Positions 17,513-29,562 of a stretch of 64,000 nucleotides of DNA are shown piece after piece. The notes beneath the pieces are model-generated. The model did no database searches. It was not told the DNA's origin and saw only the letters and a list, made by a program, of their open reading frames with translations. Positions within the stretch are counted from its first letter, which is position 1, and every line of letters begins with the position of its first letter. Both the position numbers and the translations under genes were made by a program. The stretch comes from OM182 bacterium MED-G28 (GTDB lineage Bacteria; Pseudomonadota; Gammaproteobacteria; Pseudomonadales; Pseudohongiellaceae), in contig NTJZ01000001.1 in NCBI GenBank assembly GCA_002457215.1, forward strand, positions 62,001 to 126,000, in the 5' to 3' direction.

Positions 17513-19807
17513 TTAGCTCTTAGCTTTGCTTAATTCCTTTCCCTCTTGCCTCTTTCGCTTTGTAATTTCGAGCTTAATGTCCTTGTCAACAGCCGTAACA
17601 AATACGTCACCACCATTGTCAGCAAGTCTCCCAAACAGAATATCCTCAGCTAGAGCCTTTTTTAGTTTTTCTTGGATTAGGCGCGCCATGGGCCTCGCAC
17701 CCATAGATTCACTGTAGCCATGTTCAACAAACCAATCTACTGCAATTTCATCAACATGTATTTGAACGTTCTTTTCATCTAGCTGAACTTGGAGATTAAC
17801 TAAAAATTTATCAATCACTGTACGGATTGTTGCGGGAGTCAAAGCTCCAAATTGTACAATAGCATCTAGACGATTTCTGAATTCAGGTGTAAAAGCTTTT
17901 TTGATAATTTCCATTCCGTCGGTACTATGATCTTGTTCCGTAAACCCTATTGATGCTCGAGACATTTCCTGTGCTCCAGCGTTAGTCGTCATTACAAGGA
18001 TGACATTGCGGAAATCTGCTTGACGCCCGTTATTGTCAGTTAGTGTTCCGTGATCCATAACCTGCAAGAGCAAATTGAAAACATCTGGATGTGCTTTTTC
18101 TATTTCATCCAATAACAATACACAGTGAGGGGTCTTAGTAATCGCTTCCGTCATTAAGCCGCCCTGATCGAAACCAACGTAACCTGGAGGCGCTCCAATC
18201 AATCGTGAGACCGTATGCCGTTCCATATATTCAGACATATCAAACCGCACTAACTCTATGCCCATAATTTTCGCAAGTTGACGGCTGACCTCTGTCTTAC
18301 CAACACCCGTTGGGCCGGAGAATAGGAAGGATCCAATAGGTTGCTCACCTTCATTCAGGCCCGCTCTAGAAAGCTTAATGGCGGTAGCAAGAGTATCTAT
18401 CGCTTTGTCCTGGCCAAAGACAACCATTCTTAAATTAACATCTAAATTCTTCAGTGCATCAATATCAGAATTGGAAACGTGTTTTGGCGGAATTTTTGCA
18501 ATAGCCGCTACAACTCTTTCCATGTCTGTTACTTGAATCAGTTTTTTACGTTTGCTCACAGGTTGCAATCTTTGAAAGGCCCCAGCTTCGTCAATAACGT
18601 CGATTGCTTTGTCGGGCATATAACGATCATTAATATAGCGATCCGCCAACTCTGAGGCAGCTTTTAAGGAACGATCGCTATAGCGCAAATCATGATGTTC
18701 TTCAAAACGCGATTTAAGTCCTTTCAAAATTCGGTAAGTGGTATCGACATCAGGCTCATTGACATCGATTTTTTGAAATCGGCGAGATAAAGCACGATCT
18801 TTTTCAAAGATGCCTCTGTATTCTTGATAAGTTGTAGAACCGATACAGCGCAAATGACCTGAAGTGAGTACGGGCTTCAATAAGTTTGAGGCATCCATTA
18901 CCCCTCCGGATGCAGCTCCGGCACCTATTATTGTGTGAATCTCATCGATAAAAAGAATTGCATGCTCATTTTTCTTTAGTTGCGCCAATAACGCCTTGAA
19001 GCGCTTTTCAAAATCACCGCGATATTTTGTCCCAGCTAATAGAGCCCCTAAATCTAGCGAATAAATGATACTTCCTTTTAAGACTTCTGGAACATTGTCC
19101 TCAACAATCAGCTTTGCCAAACCTTCAGCTACTGCTGTCTTACCAACACCAGACTCGCCTACAAGCAGCGGGTTATTTTTCCGCCTACGAGAAAGAACTT
19201 GTACAACACGAGTCACCTCATCTTCCCTTCCAATCAGTGGATCTATACGACCACACTCTGCCTCTGCATTGAGGTTTGTCGCAAAACTATCCAAAGGGTT
19301 GGCTGGAGAGTCAGCAACCGGTTCTTCCTCTTGCTGATCAGTGGAAGAATCATCATTGTCTATATGACCGGGAATTTTTGAAATGCCGTGAGTAATAAAG
19401 TTAACGACATCAATCCTCGAAACGTCTTGTTGTTTCAGAAAATAGACAGCCTGACTTTCTTGCTCACTAAATATGGCGACTAAAACATTTGCTCCAGTAA
19501 CCTCTCTTTTACCTGAGGATTGCACATGGAATACTGCGCGTTGCAACACACGCTGAAATCCCAATGTTGGCTGCGTCTCGCGGGTAGTTTCAGATTCAGG
19601 TATTAGCGGAGTTGTGCTATCGACAAATTCTGCCAACTCATCACGCAATTGACCCAAATCACAATCACAAGAAAGTAGCACATTAGAAGCTACTTCGTTA
19701 TCGAGTAATGCCAATAAAAGATGCTCTACAGTCATGAATTCATGGCGCTTCTTTCGCGCACTTTTAAACGCATAATTTAATGTTACTTCTAGATCTTTAC
19801 TTAGCAT
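17513..19807 (-). CDS. clpA: ClpA, ATPase of the ClpAP protease
   Basis: 764 residues (E. coli 758). N-domain (1-145) with two Clp repeats, the ClpS docking surface; first AAA+ module with Walker A GESGVGKTAVAEGL (about 215); second with GPTGVGKTEVSRQL (about 500) and LLLDEIEKAHPDVFN. The ClpP-docking loop carries IGF (SIGFTEQDHSTDG). It unfolds N-degron and other substrates for ClpP. Its partner clpS starts 77 bp upstream on the same strand, the usual clpS-clpA order. Confidence 0.97.
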   Translation of the reverse strand: MLSKDLEVTLNYAFKSARKKRHEFMTVEHLLLALLDNEVASNVLLSCDCDLGQLRDELAEFVDSTTPLIPESETTRETQPTLGFQRVLQRAVFHVQSSGKREVTGANVLVAIFSEQESQAVYFLKQQDVSRIDVVNFITHGISKIPGHIDNDDSSTDQQEEEPVADSPANPLDSFATNLNAEAECGRIDPLIGREDEVTRVVQVLSRRRKNNPLLVGESGVGKTAVAEGLAKLIVEDNVPEVLKGSIIYSLDLGALLAGTKYRGDFEKRFKALLAQLKKNEHAILFIDEIHTIIGAGAASGGVMDASNLLKPVLTSGHLRCIGSTTYQEYRGIFEKDRALSRRFQKIDVNEPDVDTTYRILKGLKSRFEEHHDLRYSDRSLKAASELADRYINDRYMPDKAIDVIDEAGAFQRLQPVSKRKKLIQVTDMERVVAAIAKIPPKHVSNSDIDALKNLDVNLRMVVFGQDKAIDTLATAIKLSRAGLNEGEQPIGSFLFSGPTGVGKTEVSRQLAKIMGIELVRFDMSEYMERHTVSRLIGAPPGYVGFDQGGLMTEAITKTPHCVLLLDEIEKAHPDVFNLLLQVMDHGTLTDNNGRQADFRNVILVMTTNAGAQEMSRASIGFTEQDHSTDGMEIIKKAFTPEFRNRLDAIVQFGALTPATIRTVIDKFLVNLQVQLDEKNVQIHVDEIAVDWFVEHGYSESMGARPMARLIQEKLKKALAEDILFGRLADNGGDVFVTAVDKDIKLEITKRKRQEGKELSKAKS

Positions 19808-19883
19808 ATGTCGCCCTAGATATTAGAAAACTTCGATCCCTAATTTTAAACCTTAACCTTAATTATTTTTTCTTACTGAAAAC

Positions 19884-20267
19884 CTATCTGTCCACTTCAA
19901 CAGAACAAAGAAGCGGCTGCTCACACTCTCTCGAGTAATCGTTCACCTGTGCAGATTTAGTCTCGGCAACATCCTTACTGTAAACACCACATACACCCTT
20001 TCCCTCTGTATGAACCTTTAGCATTACTTGAGTTGCTTTCTCTACATTCAAATCAAAAAAGGAGCGCAGCACCTCGACGACAAAGTCCATAGGGGTGTAG
20101 TCATCATTAATAAGAACGACCTTGTAAAGCGGTGGCTGTTTTAGTTTGGGCTTTTCAGTTGTCGCCGCAAAACCGGTGCTCTGATCATCATCACCTTGAG
20201 AAACAGTAGGGTGCGCGGGTAATTTTGTCATCTTTACGCTTCGTCGATGCTTGTTGTTCATAACCAT
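19884..20267 (-). CDS. clpS: ClpS, N-degron adaptor for ClpAP
   Basis: 127 residues as written; a shorter start at the ATG at 20229-20231 (115 residues) is equally possible because neither has a clear ribosome site. Core: [20 protein letters not shown] with the NDD/T-P-M-D pocket residues that hold a Leu, Phe, Tyr or Trp N-terminus, followed by [15 protein letters not shown] with the pocket His. The N-terminal tail of about 40 residues is the extension that enters ClpA. Divergent from cspD. Confidence 0.94.
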   Translation of the reverse strand: MVMNNKHRRSVKMTKLPAHPTVSQGDDDQSTGFAATTEKPKLKQPPLYKVVLINDDYTPMDFVVEVLRSFFDLNVEKATQVMLKVHTEGKGVCGVYSKDVAETKSAQVNDYSRECEQPLLCSVEVDR

Positions 20268-20464
20268 TGAAAAACCGGGAAATCAGATATTAGTGTCACT
20301 GCGAACATTAATATTTTGCGTCAGTTTCAATGTTATGAAAAGCCTTTTATCTGGCATAGCGGTTTCGATGCCTATTTTCACGGTTATACTCAGAAATAAG
20401 ACCATTTCTGTGGATTTCAAGTACATACAATAGTTCTAAAGCATCTAAAAGCAGACAGGAGACT

Positions 20465-20493
20465 TTGACATTGACACATTGATGGTGTATAGC
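20465..20493 (+). promoter_or_regulatory. Likely sigma-70 promoter of cspD
   Basis: TTGACA at 20465-20470 (repeated at 20471-20476), 17-bp spacer, TATAGC at 20488-20493. The spacing and the perfect -35 support it. It leaves a leader of about 55-60 nt before the cspD ATG at 20558. Confidence 0.5.
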
Positions 20494-20557
20494 ATCGAGT
20501 AGTGGTTCGACTACACTCAAAATATTAAATAATAATAAGAAGTACGGAGTGATTCCA

Positions 20558-20848
20558 ATGAGTACCGGGCAAGTAAAATGGTTCAATAATGCTAAGGGGT
20601 TTGGTTTTATTTTACCTGATGACGGTGGTGATGATTTATTCGCTCACTATTCTTCAATCGGAATGGAAGGATATAAAACCCTTAAGGCCGGACAATTAGT
20701 ATCATTTGATACAGTTCAAGGGCCAAAAGGATTGCATGCAGCTAATATACAATCTCTTCCAGAACAACCCCAAGAAAAAGTAGATGATGCTGAAGAGCAA
20801 GCCGCGGCCCCTCTAATAGAAGAAGAAGCGATTGTTGACCCCGAGTAA
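20558..20848 (+). CDS. cspD: Cold-shock domain protein CspD-like
   Basis: 96 residues from the ATG at 20558, which has CGGAGTGATTCC before it; the GTG 9 bp upstream is less likely. Residues 1-67 are a cold-shock OB fold with both RNA-binding motifs (KGFGFI and DLFAHY). A 30-residue acidic tail rich in Glu and Ala follows, longer than in E. coli CspD (74 residues). CspD is a stationary-phase inhibitor of replication that binds single-stranded DNA; the position next to clpS-clpA is conserved from E. coli to Pseudomonas. Confidence 0.9.
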   Translation: MSTGQVKWFNNAKGFGFILPDDGGDDLFAHYSSIGMEGYKTLKAGQLVSFDTVQGPKGLHAANIQSLPEQPQEKVDDAEEQAAAPLIEEEAIVDPE

Positions 20849-20963
20849 GAGCTAAAGCTTTAGGCAAACTGGCACCAGACTCTTAAATGATTTTAATGCG
20901 CGAACTAGATACGTGGGGATCGCTTATGGCTAGTAGTCAAAGCATTTTTATGGCGTAGAAGTA

Positions 20964-21506
20964 ATGTCTAAGTTGCTACTTTTTAACAAACCGTTCGGCG
21001 TGCTTTCCCAATTTACCGGAGAAGAGGATCAAAAAACGCTTTCCAGTTATATTTTCCAGAAAAAGTTCTATGCAGCCGGCAGATTGGATAAGGATTCCGA
21101 AGGACTCCTGCTACTGACCAATGATGGCAAACTGCAGCAAAGGATCGCTGACCCCGCCTTTAATACCGGCAAAACTTATATAGCTCAAGTTGATGGACTA
21201 ATTACTGATGCTGCCATTGACAAACTTCAGAGTGGTATAAAACTCAAAGACGGCATAACTCAACCTGCCCAAGCTAGCAAAATCGATGAACCCGCGACTC
21301 TCTGGAAACGAGAGCCCCCTATTCGATTTCGAGAAAATATACCTACTAGCTGGTTAAAAATCACTCTATATGAGGGGAAAAATCGACAGGTGAGGCGCAT
21401 GACTGCCGCCGCTGGATTTCCTACATTACGCTTAGTCCGAATTGCAATCGGATCCTGGAACCTTAATGACCTAGAACCAGGTCATTACCTAGAGTGTGAA
21501 GTTTAG
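20964..21506 (+). CDS. rluE: RluE, 23S rRNA pseudouridine-2457 synthase
   Basis: 180 residues. RsuA/RluB/E/F type pseudouridine synthase without an S4 domain, as in RluE: LLLFNKPFGVLSQF at the start, AAGRLDKDSEGLLLLTNDG with the catalytic Asp (about 44), and EGKNRQVRRMTAAAGFPTLRL. It modifies U2457 of 23S rRNA in E. coli. Its TAG stop overlaps the TAA stop of the convergent moaE in different frames. Confidence 0.92.
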   Translation: MSKLLLFNKPFGVLSQFTGEEDQKTLSSYIFQKKFYAAGRLDKDSEGLLLLTNDGKLQQRIADPAFNTGKTYIAQVDGLITDAAIDKLQSGIKLKDGITQPAQASKIDEPATLWKREPPIRFRENIPTSWLKITLYEGKNRQVRRMTAAAGFPTLRLVRIAIGSWNLNDLEPGHYLECEV

Positions 21507-21970
21507 CGATCTCGCCAACTGTCCAAAGCGTCTGTATCCGAAACCCTGCTTTCAACCCATTCGCTATTTAGCTTTGAACTTTGCTTTTTCCAAAACGGAG
21601 CTTCGCTTTTTAAGTGATCCATAATAAATTGAGCTGCGTCAAATGCGTTTTGCCGATGCGTACTGGAAGTGCCTAAAAATACGATTTGGTCCGAAGGTTT
21701 AAGCTCGCCGATTCGATGTATGATCCGTGTTCCAAGCAATGTCCATTTATCATTTGCTTTACCGATAATTGCTTGGAGGCTTTTTTCTGTCATTCCAGGA
21801 TAATGTTCTAAATACAACGATTTGACAGGCTCCACGCATTGATCATCGAGGTTATAGATTTCTCGAACAAGCCCGGTAAAGATGACAATCGCACCAGCAT
21901 CTCCTGCTTTTATTTTTAGCAGCTTATACTCGTTACCAACATCAAAATCTTCTTTTTGTATGCTAATCAT
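21503..21970 (-). CDS. moaE: MoaE, molybdopterin synthase large subunit
   Basis: 155 residues. Seen: AGAIVIFTGLVR near residue 30, LYLEHYPGMTEKSL, RIIHRIGELKPSDQIVFLG, and KSEAPFWKKQ with the catalytic Lys. With two MoaD thiocarboxylates it turns cyclic pyranopterin monophosphate into molybdopterin. Third gene of moaC-moaD-moaE, 45 bp after moaD. moaA and the Mo-insertion genes are not in the window. Confidence 0.95.
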   Translation of the reverse strand: MISIQKEDFDVGNEYKLLKIKAGDAGAIVIFTGLVREIYNLDDQCVEPVKSLYLEHYPGMTEKSLQAIIGKANDKWTLLGTRIIHRIGELKPSDQIVFLGTSSTHRQNAFDAAQFIMDHLKSEAPFWKKQSSKLNSEWVESRVSDTDALDSWRDR

Positions 21971-22015
21971 TATGGATTCGAATAGTTTACTTGGAAACTC
22001 ATAGAGTTAGCTCAA

Positions 22016-22279
22016 CTAGCCTCCTGTCATAGGCGGAAAGAAAGCTACTTCATCACCTTCGGAAAGCTTGTAATCGAGGTCTACGATAACTGTTTGATTT
22101 ACTGCTACCAATATTTTTTTACTGGAATCCATAACTGATTTAAATGAAGGGTTTATAATCTGCAGATGCTCAATTAGATCTTCGATGCTCGAAACCTCTT
22201 CAGGCAGCACTAGTTGCTCTTCTGCTTGATTGAGCCGTTCGCGAACACTTGCAAAATAGTGAATTTTAATTATAGCCAT
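22016..22279 (-). CDS. moaD: MoaD, molybdopterin synthase sulfur carrier
   Basis: 87 residues with the ubiquitin-like fold and the required C-terminal Gly-Gly (FFPPMTGG), which is adenylated and thiocarboxylated by MoeB. Strand KIHYFASVRERL at the start and VAVNQTVIVDLDYKLSEGDE in the middle are usual for MoaD. Starts 5 bp after moaC, within one operon. Confidence 0.95.
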   Translation of the reverse strand: MAIIKIHYFASVRERLNQAEEQLVLPEEVSSIEDLIEHLQIINPSFKSVMDSSKKILVAVNQTVIVDLDYKLSEGDEVAFFPPMTGG

Positions 22280-22284
22280 AGCAT

Positions 22285-22764
22285 CTATACAACTTTCTTA
22301 TAATGACCGCTGCGGCCACCTTGCTTTTCTAGCAAGCTTATATCGCCAATGGTCATTTCTTTATCAACTGCTTTGCACATATCGTAGATAGTCAACGCAG
22401 ACACTGATACCGCCGTAAGCGCTTCCATCTCAACACCCGTAGGCCCATTAACTTTGCAGGTGGCTTCAATGATTACTCGGCTATTATCGCTATCAAGGTT
22501 CATGACAACCTCCACTGAGGTCAACATCAGTGGATGGCAGAGCGGAATGAGTTGGGAGCAATTTTTAGCTGCCTGAATACCAGCAATTCGGGCTACGGAG
22601 AGGACATCTCCTTTCTTGTGGCCGCCTTCAGCAATGAGCTTAAGGGTATCAAATGCCATAATCACTTCGCCTCTAGCGATGGCAACTCTGAGCGTAGATG
22701 TCTTCTCTCCGACATCAACCATCATGGCATTTCCATACCTGTCTAAGTGCGTTAATTTACTCAT
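22285..22764 (-). CDS. moaC: MoaC, cyclic pyranopterin monophosphate synthase
   Basis: 159 residues from the ATG at 22762-22764 ([18 protein letters not shown]); five extra residues upstream are possible. MoaC converts the MoaA product into cPMP. Catalytic residues seen: [11 protein letters not shown] (His), [20 protein letters not shown], and the AVDKEM loop with the key Lys. First gene of the moa unit. The upstream side faces the broken nudJ gene in divergent orientation. Confidence 0.96.
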   Translation of the reverse strand: MSKLTHLDRYGNAMMVDVGEKTSTLRVAIARGEVIMAFDTLKLIAEGGHKKGDVLSVARIAGIQAAKNCSQLIPLCHPLMLTSVEVVMNLDSDNSRVIIEATCKVNGPTGVEMEALTAVSVSALTIYDMCKAVDKEMTIGDISLLEKQGGRSGHYKKVV

Positions 22765-22894
22765 GAACCGATTATCCACTTTTATTGCTTCTAGCTAAAG
22801 TCATCAATATACAATACAACTTTGGTAAAACTTTTATAATATTGTCCAAAAAACTAATTAATGCTTAGAATCGCTCTTTTTTTAGACCTTGATA

Positions 22895-23308
22895 GTGGTG
22901 ACTGAAGCGTCACACGTCATTTTACCCAGCGCAATCTATAAAGATAATCACTTTCTCCTCATGAGAGACAAATCTGCTGGAAAAATCATATATAATCAGT
23001 CTGCTGCCTTTCTTGAGTCCGCTAAATATTTGATAGCTGAAGCACAATGAGAGTGCCTCAAGGAAACAGACTGGAAATTCGAAGTCGACTGCTTTCTTGG
23101 CATCTGCCAATACACCTCGCCATAAGACGAAATTAATTATGAGCGACATTGTTTCGTTGCCAGGCGGATAGCCGAGATCGATAGTGACATTCTAGATATC
23201 AGCTGGTTAACTCGTGAAGAAACAATCTCACTCAGCGCCGAATTAAGAAGTCCAATAGTCCTTAAAATGTTACATGATTTTATTAGAGCAAGCTTTCAAC
23301 CTCTGTAA
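22895..23308 (+). pseudogene. nudJ: Decayed NudJ-type Nudix hydrolase (two in-frame stops)
   Basis: One reading frame from GTG 22895 to TAA 23306-23308 translates to a full-length NudJ-like Nudix protein of about 137 codons but is cut by TGA at 23048-23050 and TAA at 23123-23125. Recognisable parts: KDNHFLLMRDKSAGKIIYNQ, then the Nudix-box region AFLESAKYLIAEAQ*ECLKETDW, then FLGICQYTSP*DEINYERHCF and SPIVLKMLHDFI near the end. The stops fit single C-to-T changes in CGA and CAA codons. The box has also lost its first Gly, the Arg of RExxEE and other catalytic positions. No frameshift is seen, so decay seems recent. nudJ normally lies just before mnmA, as here, so this is the vertical copy that died. 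Confidence 0.88.
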
Positions 23309-23324
23309 ATAATTCGAAGAAATA

Positions 23325-24434
23325 ATGGCGACGACAACTTTACCCAAATCTAGCGCTCCTGTTATCGTTGGCATGTCTGGTGGGGTTGATTCTTCAGTTG
23401 CTGCTTATTTGTTGAAGCAGCAAGGCTATGAGGTGGAAGGCCTATTTATGAAGAACTGGGAAGAGGATGACGGAAACGAATATTGCACTGCTAAAAAAGA
23501 CCTTGCTGACGCGCAATCTGTTTGTAATAGCCTCAATATCCCTCTTCACACCGCGAATTTTGCTGCAGAATATTGGGATAATGTTTTCGAACACTTTCTG
23601 CATGAATATAAGTCCGGCCGAACACCTAACCCAGATGTGCTTTGTAACCGTGAAATCAAATTCAAGGCCTTTTTAGAATATGCCATTGAGTTAGGTGCCG
23701 AGCAAATCGCAACGGGCCATTACGTTCGCAAACTGGAAGCAGCGGGAGAGACCATTCTATTAAAAGGCGCCGATAGCAACAAAGATCAAAGTTATTTCCT
23801 TTGCGAAGTTCCCGAAGCTTGCATTAATAAAAGCTTATTCCCTGTAGGTGAGCTTCCAAAAGCAAAGGTTAGAAAGATAGCTTCTAACTTAAATCTGCAG
23901 ACACATGACAAAAAAGATAGCACTGGAATATGTTTTATTGGAGAACGAAAATTTAAAGATTTCCTAGAACAATACTTGCCCGCAAAGCCTGGATCCATCC
24001 AAAATTCAATCGGAGAGACCTTAGGGACTCACGCAGGACTCATGTTTTACACCTACGGCCAACGCCAAGGCTTAGGTATCGGCGGGGTAAAAAATAAAGC
24101 GGATGCGCCCTGGTATGTTGTGGATAAGGACTTGGCTCAGAATTTATTAATCGTCGCACAAGGCAATGAAAATGAAGACCTATACTCCACTAAGTTACTC
24201 GCTAGTATACCTTCCTGGATTAATAAAAATGTGCCGCTTTTACCTCTGAGCTGCACGGCTAAAATACGATATCGTCAATCTGACCAGAACTGTCAAGTAC
24301 AGCTATTTTCAGATACACAAATTGAAGTAGTTTTTGATCAACCTCAAAGGGCTGTCACGCCCGGACAATACATTGTGTTTTACCACGAAGATCGTTGTTT
24401 AGGAGGCGCAATAATTGAACTATTCTTTCGATAG
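23325..24434 (+). CDS. mnmA: MnmA, tRNA-specific 2-thiouridylase
   Basis: 369 residues. PP-loop [15 protein letters not shown] for ATP activation of U34, first catalytic Cys in [12 protein letters not shown] (about 105), second in [12 protein letters not shown] (about 205). It makes 2-thiouridine in tRNA Lys, Glu and Gln with sulfur from TusE, encoded at 8 kb. It starts 16 bp after the nudJ remnant and overlaps hflD by 20 bp. Confidence 0.97.
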   Translation: MATTTLPKSSAPVIVGMSGGVDSSVAAYLLKQQGYEVEGLFMKNWEEDDGNEYCTAKKDLADAQSVCNSLNIPLHTANFAAEYWDNVFEHFLHEYKSGRTPNPDVLCNREIKFKAFLEYAIELGAEQIATGHYVRKLEAAGETILLKGADSNKDQSYFLCEVPEACINKSLFPVGELPKAKVRKIASNLNLQTHDKKDSTGICFIGERKFKDFLEQYLPAKPGSIQNSIGETLGTHAGLMFYTYGQRQGLGIGGVKNKADAPWYVVDKDLAQNLLIVAQGNENEDLYSTKLLASIPSWINKNVPLLPLSCTAKIRYRQSDQNCQVQLFSDTQIEVVFDQPQRAVTPGQYIVFYHEDRCLGGAIIELFFR

Positions 24435-25098
24435 ATTCAATCGGTGGGAGAGTCAAAATATAGCTTTAGCCGCTGTTGCTCAGTGCGCTTCACTAGCCAA
24501 TAGTCTCGCGACAAATGGTACAGCTCCTAACATCGAATTGATTGCGTCAATTAAGCCATTAATGGTATTTGATCCCAATTCTATTTCCGATATTTATCCC
24601 AGGATCACAGATCTAGGTTTAGGGCTGCGCATAATACAAAAGACTTTTAGTAATGGCGAGAATCAAGAAGACCCACACGTAGTGCGCCATACTCTCAGCT
24701 TATTATTACTCCGCAATAAATTAATAGCTAATCAACAAATGCAAACCAGAATAAGGGAAGGCCTACAAGGGATAGCTGAAACCTCTAACCTTAATGACAC
24801 TAAAGAATCAAAAAGCGGAATGAGTTATCTACAGCAAGATATTCTTTTCGAGCAGCTAGCGACACTCTATCAGGATACAATTAGCAAGCTGCCGTACCGT
24901 ATTCAGGTTCAAGGCAAGAAAGAAAACCTAAGAAATGAACGAGTAACAAACCGAATTCGAGCTTTGTTATTAGGAGGTCTACGTTCAGCTGTTTTATGGT
25001 ACCAACTTGGTGGACGCCGATGGCGCCTTGTTTTCTATCGCAAGCGCGTACATGAAACAGCTGGTAATATCCGCCGTAAGTTATTAACTGCAGTCTAG
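24415..25098 (+). CDS. hflD: HflD, membrane-associated lysogenization regulator homologue
   Basis: 227 residues, all helical, as in HflD (E. coli 213). The start is TTG at 24415: a perfect AGGAGG at 24401-24406 sits 8 nt before it and no ATG is suitable. Conserved parts: [27 protein letters not shown], and the C-terminal [20 protein letters not shown] with Arg-rich tail. In E. coli it binds lambda CII; its cell role is unclear. Lies within mnmA and before purB, the conserved order. Confidence 0.93.
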   Translation: MNYSFDRFNRWESQNIALAAVAQCASLANSLATNGTAPNIELIASIKPLMVFDPNSISDIYPRITDLGLGLRIIQKTFSNGENQEDPHVVRHTLSLLLLRNKLIANQQMQTRIREGLQGIAETSNLNDTKESKSGMSYLQQDILFEQLATLYQDTISKLPYRIQVQGKKENLRNERVTNRIRALLLGGLRSAVLWYQLGGRRWRLVFYRKRVHETAGNIRRKLLTAV

Positions 25099-25107
25099 AA
25101 ACGTTAA

Positions 25108-27674
<2,567 letters not shown>

Positions 27675-27728
27675 CAACAACTTTACTAAATAACTTCTCG
27701 ACCGCCCCTCTCCACTTACTCCAGCTCC

Positions 27729-28346
27729 CTATAAAATTAATCCTCGATTGCTCGCCTTGATAAATTCCAAGCGCAACTCGTCATAGCTACTAACCGATGG
27801 AAAATGTGGAAATTCTGAAACTACATTGTCTGGAGCCCGAAACAGAATACCTGCATCAGCTTCCGAGAGCATCGTTGTATCGTTATATGAGTCCCCAGCA
27901 GCAATTACTCGAAAGTTAAGACCATGAAACGCTATGACACATTGCCTTTTGGGATCCTTTTGCCGCAACTTGTAATCAACGATCGTTCCGCTCTCATCTG
28001 CAACCAATCGATGGCAGAACAATGTGGGAAAGTTTAGCTGACGCATTAATGGCTGTGAAAACTCATAAAAAGTATCTGATAATATGATTAACTGAAAGCG
28101 CTCTTTCACCCACTCTACGAAGTCTAGAGCTCCTTCCAAAGGCGCCATGGTTGCAATCACTTCTTGAATGTCTGGGAGACCGAGCCGATGCTCCTTAAGA
28201 ATCCTCAATCGCTGCTGCATAAGCTCGTCATAATCAGGAATATCACGGGTAGTGGCTCGGAGAGAATCGATCCCAGTTTTCTCGGCGAATCCAATCCAGA
28301 TTTCTGGAATTAGTACACCTTCTAAATCAAGACAAGCTAGCTCCAT
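27729..28346 (-). CDS. thrH: ThrH, phosphoserine:homoserine phosphotransferase
   Basis: 205 residues from the ATG at 28344-28346 (MELACLDLEGVLIPEIW), which matches the known Pseudomonas protein; a longer frame to 28397 adds 17 unlikely residues. HAD superfamily: nucleophile Asp in CLDLEG, Thr/Ser in IILSDTFYEF, Lys in RQKDPKRQ and AAGDSYNDTTML for the metal. ThrH moves phosphate from phosphoserine to homoserine, linking serine and threonine synthesis. Divergent from cysH, as in Pseudomonas. Confidence 0.93.
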   Translation of the reverse strand: MELACLDLEGVLIPEIWIGFAEKTGIDSLRATTRDIPDYDELMQQRLRILKEHRLGLPDIQEVIATMAPLEGALDFVEWVKERFQLIILSDTFYEFSQPLMRQLNFPTLFCHRLVADESGTIVDYKLRQKDPKRQCVIAFHGLNFRVIAAGDSYNDTTMLSEADAGILFRAPDNVVSEFPHFPSVSSYDELRLEFIKASNRGLIL

Positions 28347-28692
28347 TGTTTTTACTGCTCCTCTAAATGAGCCTTTGGGCATAAAAGAAAACGCCAATTT
28401 ATCAGATCACACTGACCCCTGGTAGCGCTGAAATGGTGCAGCAAGAAGAAGTCTCATTATGAGATAAAAAAGCTCACTTGGATTGGTTCATAGCTTCATT
28501 TAGATATTTTAAATAGAAGGTTTTATTGTTCTTTTACATAACACATACCGGGGGGGGGCTCGATGATAGAAGCTAAGCCGCTGATGACCCACAGCTTTAC
28601 CCAATACCAAAAATAGTTGAAAATGCCCTCCCCGTTCTAAGGTTGCCTGGCACTAGACTCATTCTTCCGTTAACCGATAGGCAGCCCCTACC
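28347..28692. other. Divergent upstream region of thrH and cysH with a G9 tract
   Basis: 346 bp without a supported gene. It must hold both promoters. A run of nine G (28550-28558) interrupts otherwise AT-rich sequence. No riboswitch-like or hairpin structure is clear. Confidence 0.4.
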
Positions 28693-29418
28693 ATGCTAGA
28701 TCAATTAGAAATTATCGAATTGAATGACCAGCTGCAGGATGCCGATCCGAAAGAGATACTTAACCAGTTAGTCGCTTTACTTCCCAACACAGCTATTTCA
28801 TTTAGCGGCGCAGAAGACGTATTGTTAATTGAATTCACGCAAAATCAGACTAAACCCCCTGAAATATTTACCCTCGATACAGGACGGCTTCACCCTGAAA
28901 CCTCTCGTTTTATAGAGGAAGTCAAAAATCATTATGGCAGATCAATTGAAGCCTTACTCCCAAACCAAGAAAAGGTAAATATACTTATAAATAACAAAGG
29001 TTTATATAGTTTTTATAAAGACGGTCATGAAGAATGCTGTAACATCCGAAAAGTCGAACCTCTCCGCAAAAAACTCAAACATTTAGATGCCTGGGTTACA
29101 GGACAACGAAGAGACCAAAGCCCTGCTCGCGCCGCAGTTCCAATAATCGAAATTGACCAAATTTTCTCTTCTTCCGAGCAACAAGTAATTAAAATCAACC
29201 CGCTGGCGAATTGGAGTTCTGCAAAGGTTTGGAAAACTATCAGGCGATTAAATGTTCCTTATAACAAGCTCCACGATAGAGGATTTGTAAGCATCGGCTG
29301 CGAACCCTGCACAAAAGCTATAAGACCTGATCAGCATGAACGCGAAGGTCGATGGTGGTGGGAAGAAGCAACCATAAAAGAATGTGGGCTACACCGTGAC
29401 AACACGGCGGACAGTTAG
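28693..29418 (+). CDS. cysH: APS reductase (CysH, 4Fe-4S type)
   Basis: 241 residues. Substrate loop SFSGAEDVLLIEF and TLDTGRLHPET; the paired Cys of HEECCNIRKVEPL and of IGCEPCTKAI bind a 4Fe-4S cluster, which separates APS reductases from the PAPS-type E. coli CysH. The stretch VTGQRRDQSPARA is also conserved. It makes sulfite from adenylyl sulfate with thioredoxin as donor (the catalytic Cys is expected near the C-terminus: IKECGLH). Siroheme for sulfite reductase comes from cysG. Sulfite reductase itself is outside the window. Confidence 0.94.
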   Translation: MLDQLEIIELNDQLQDADPKEILNQLVALLPNTAISFSGAEDVLLIEFTQNQTKPPEIFTLDTGRLHPETSRFIEEVKNHYGRSIEALLPNQEKVNILINNKGLYSFYKDGHEECCNIRKVEPLRKKLKHLDAWVTGQRRDQSPARAAVPIIEIDQIFSSSEQQVIKINPLANWSSAKVWKTIRRLNVPYNKLHDRGFVSIGCEPCTKAIRPDQHEREGRWWWEEATIKECGLHRDNTADS

Positions 29419-29562
29419 CTGATTGAACTACTATAAACTCAGTCGGCACTCTATCTGGCTGTAAAATTATGGCAAAATAGCCCTCTTCAGAAGAGATAAT
29501 AAGCTCTAGTTTTTATCAATTCGATTATCTCGATTAACTGTTTTTAACCAATGTAGATCAAC

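Noticed and set aside
17506..17521. Short stem AAGAG/CTCTT between infA and clpA
   Set aside because: Only 5 bp and no T-run on either strand; it cannot be called a bidirectional terminator.
22922..23149. Minus-strand frame of 75 codons
   Set aside because: It lies inside the nudJ remnant in antisense and has no ribosome site or recognisable composition.
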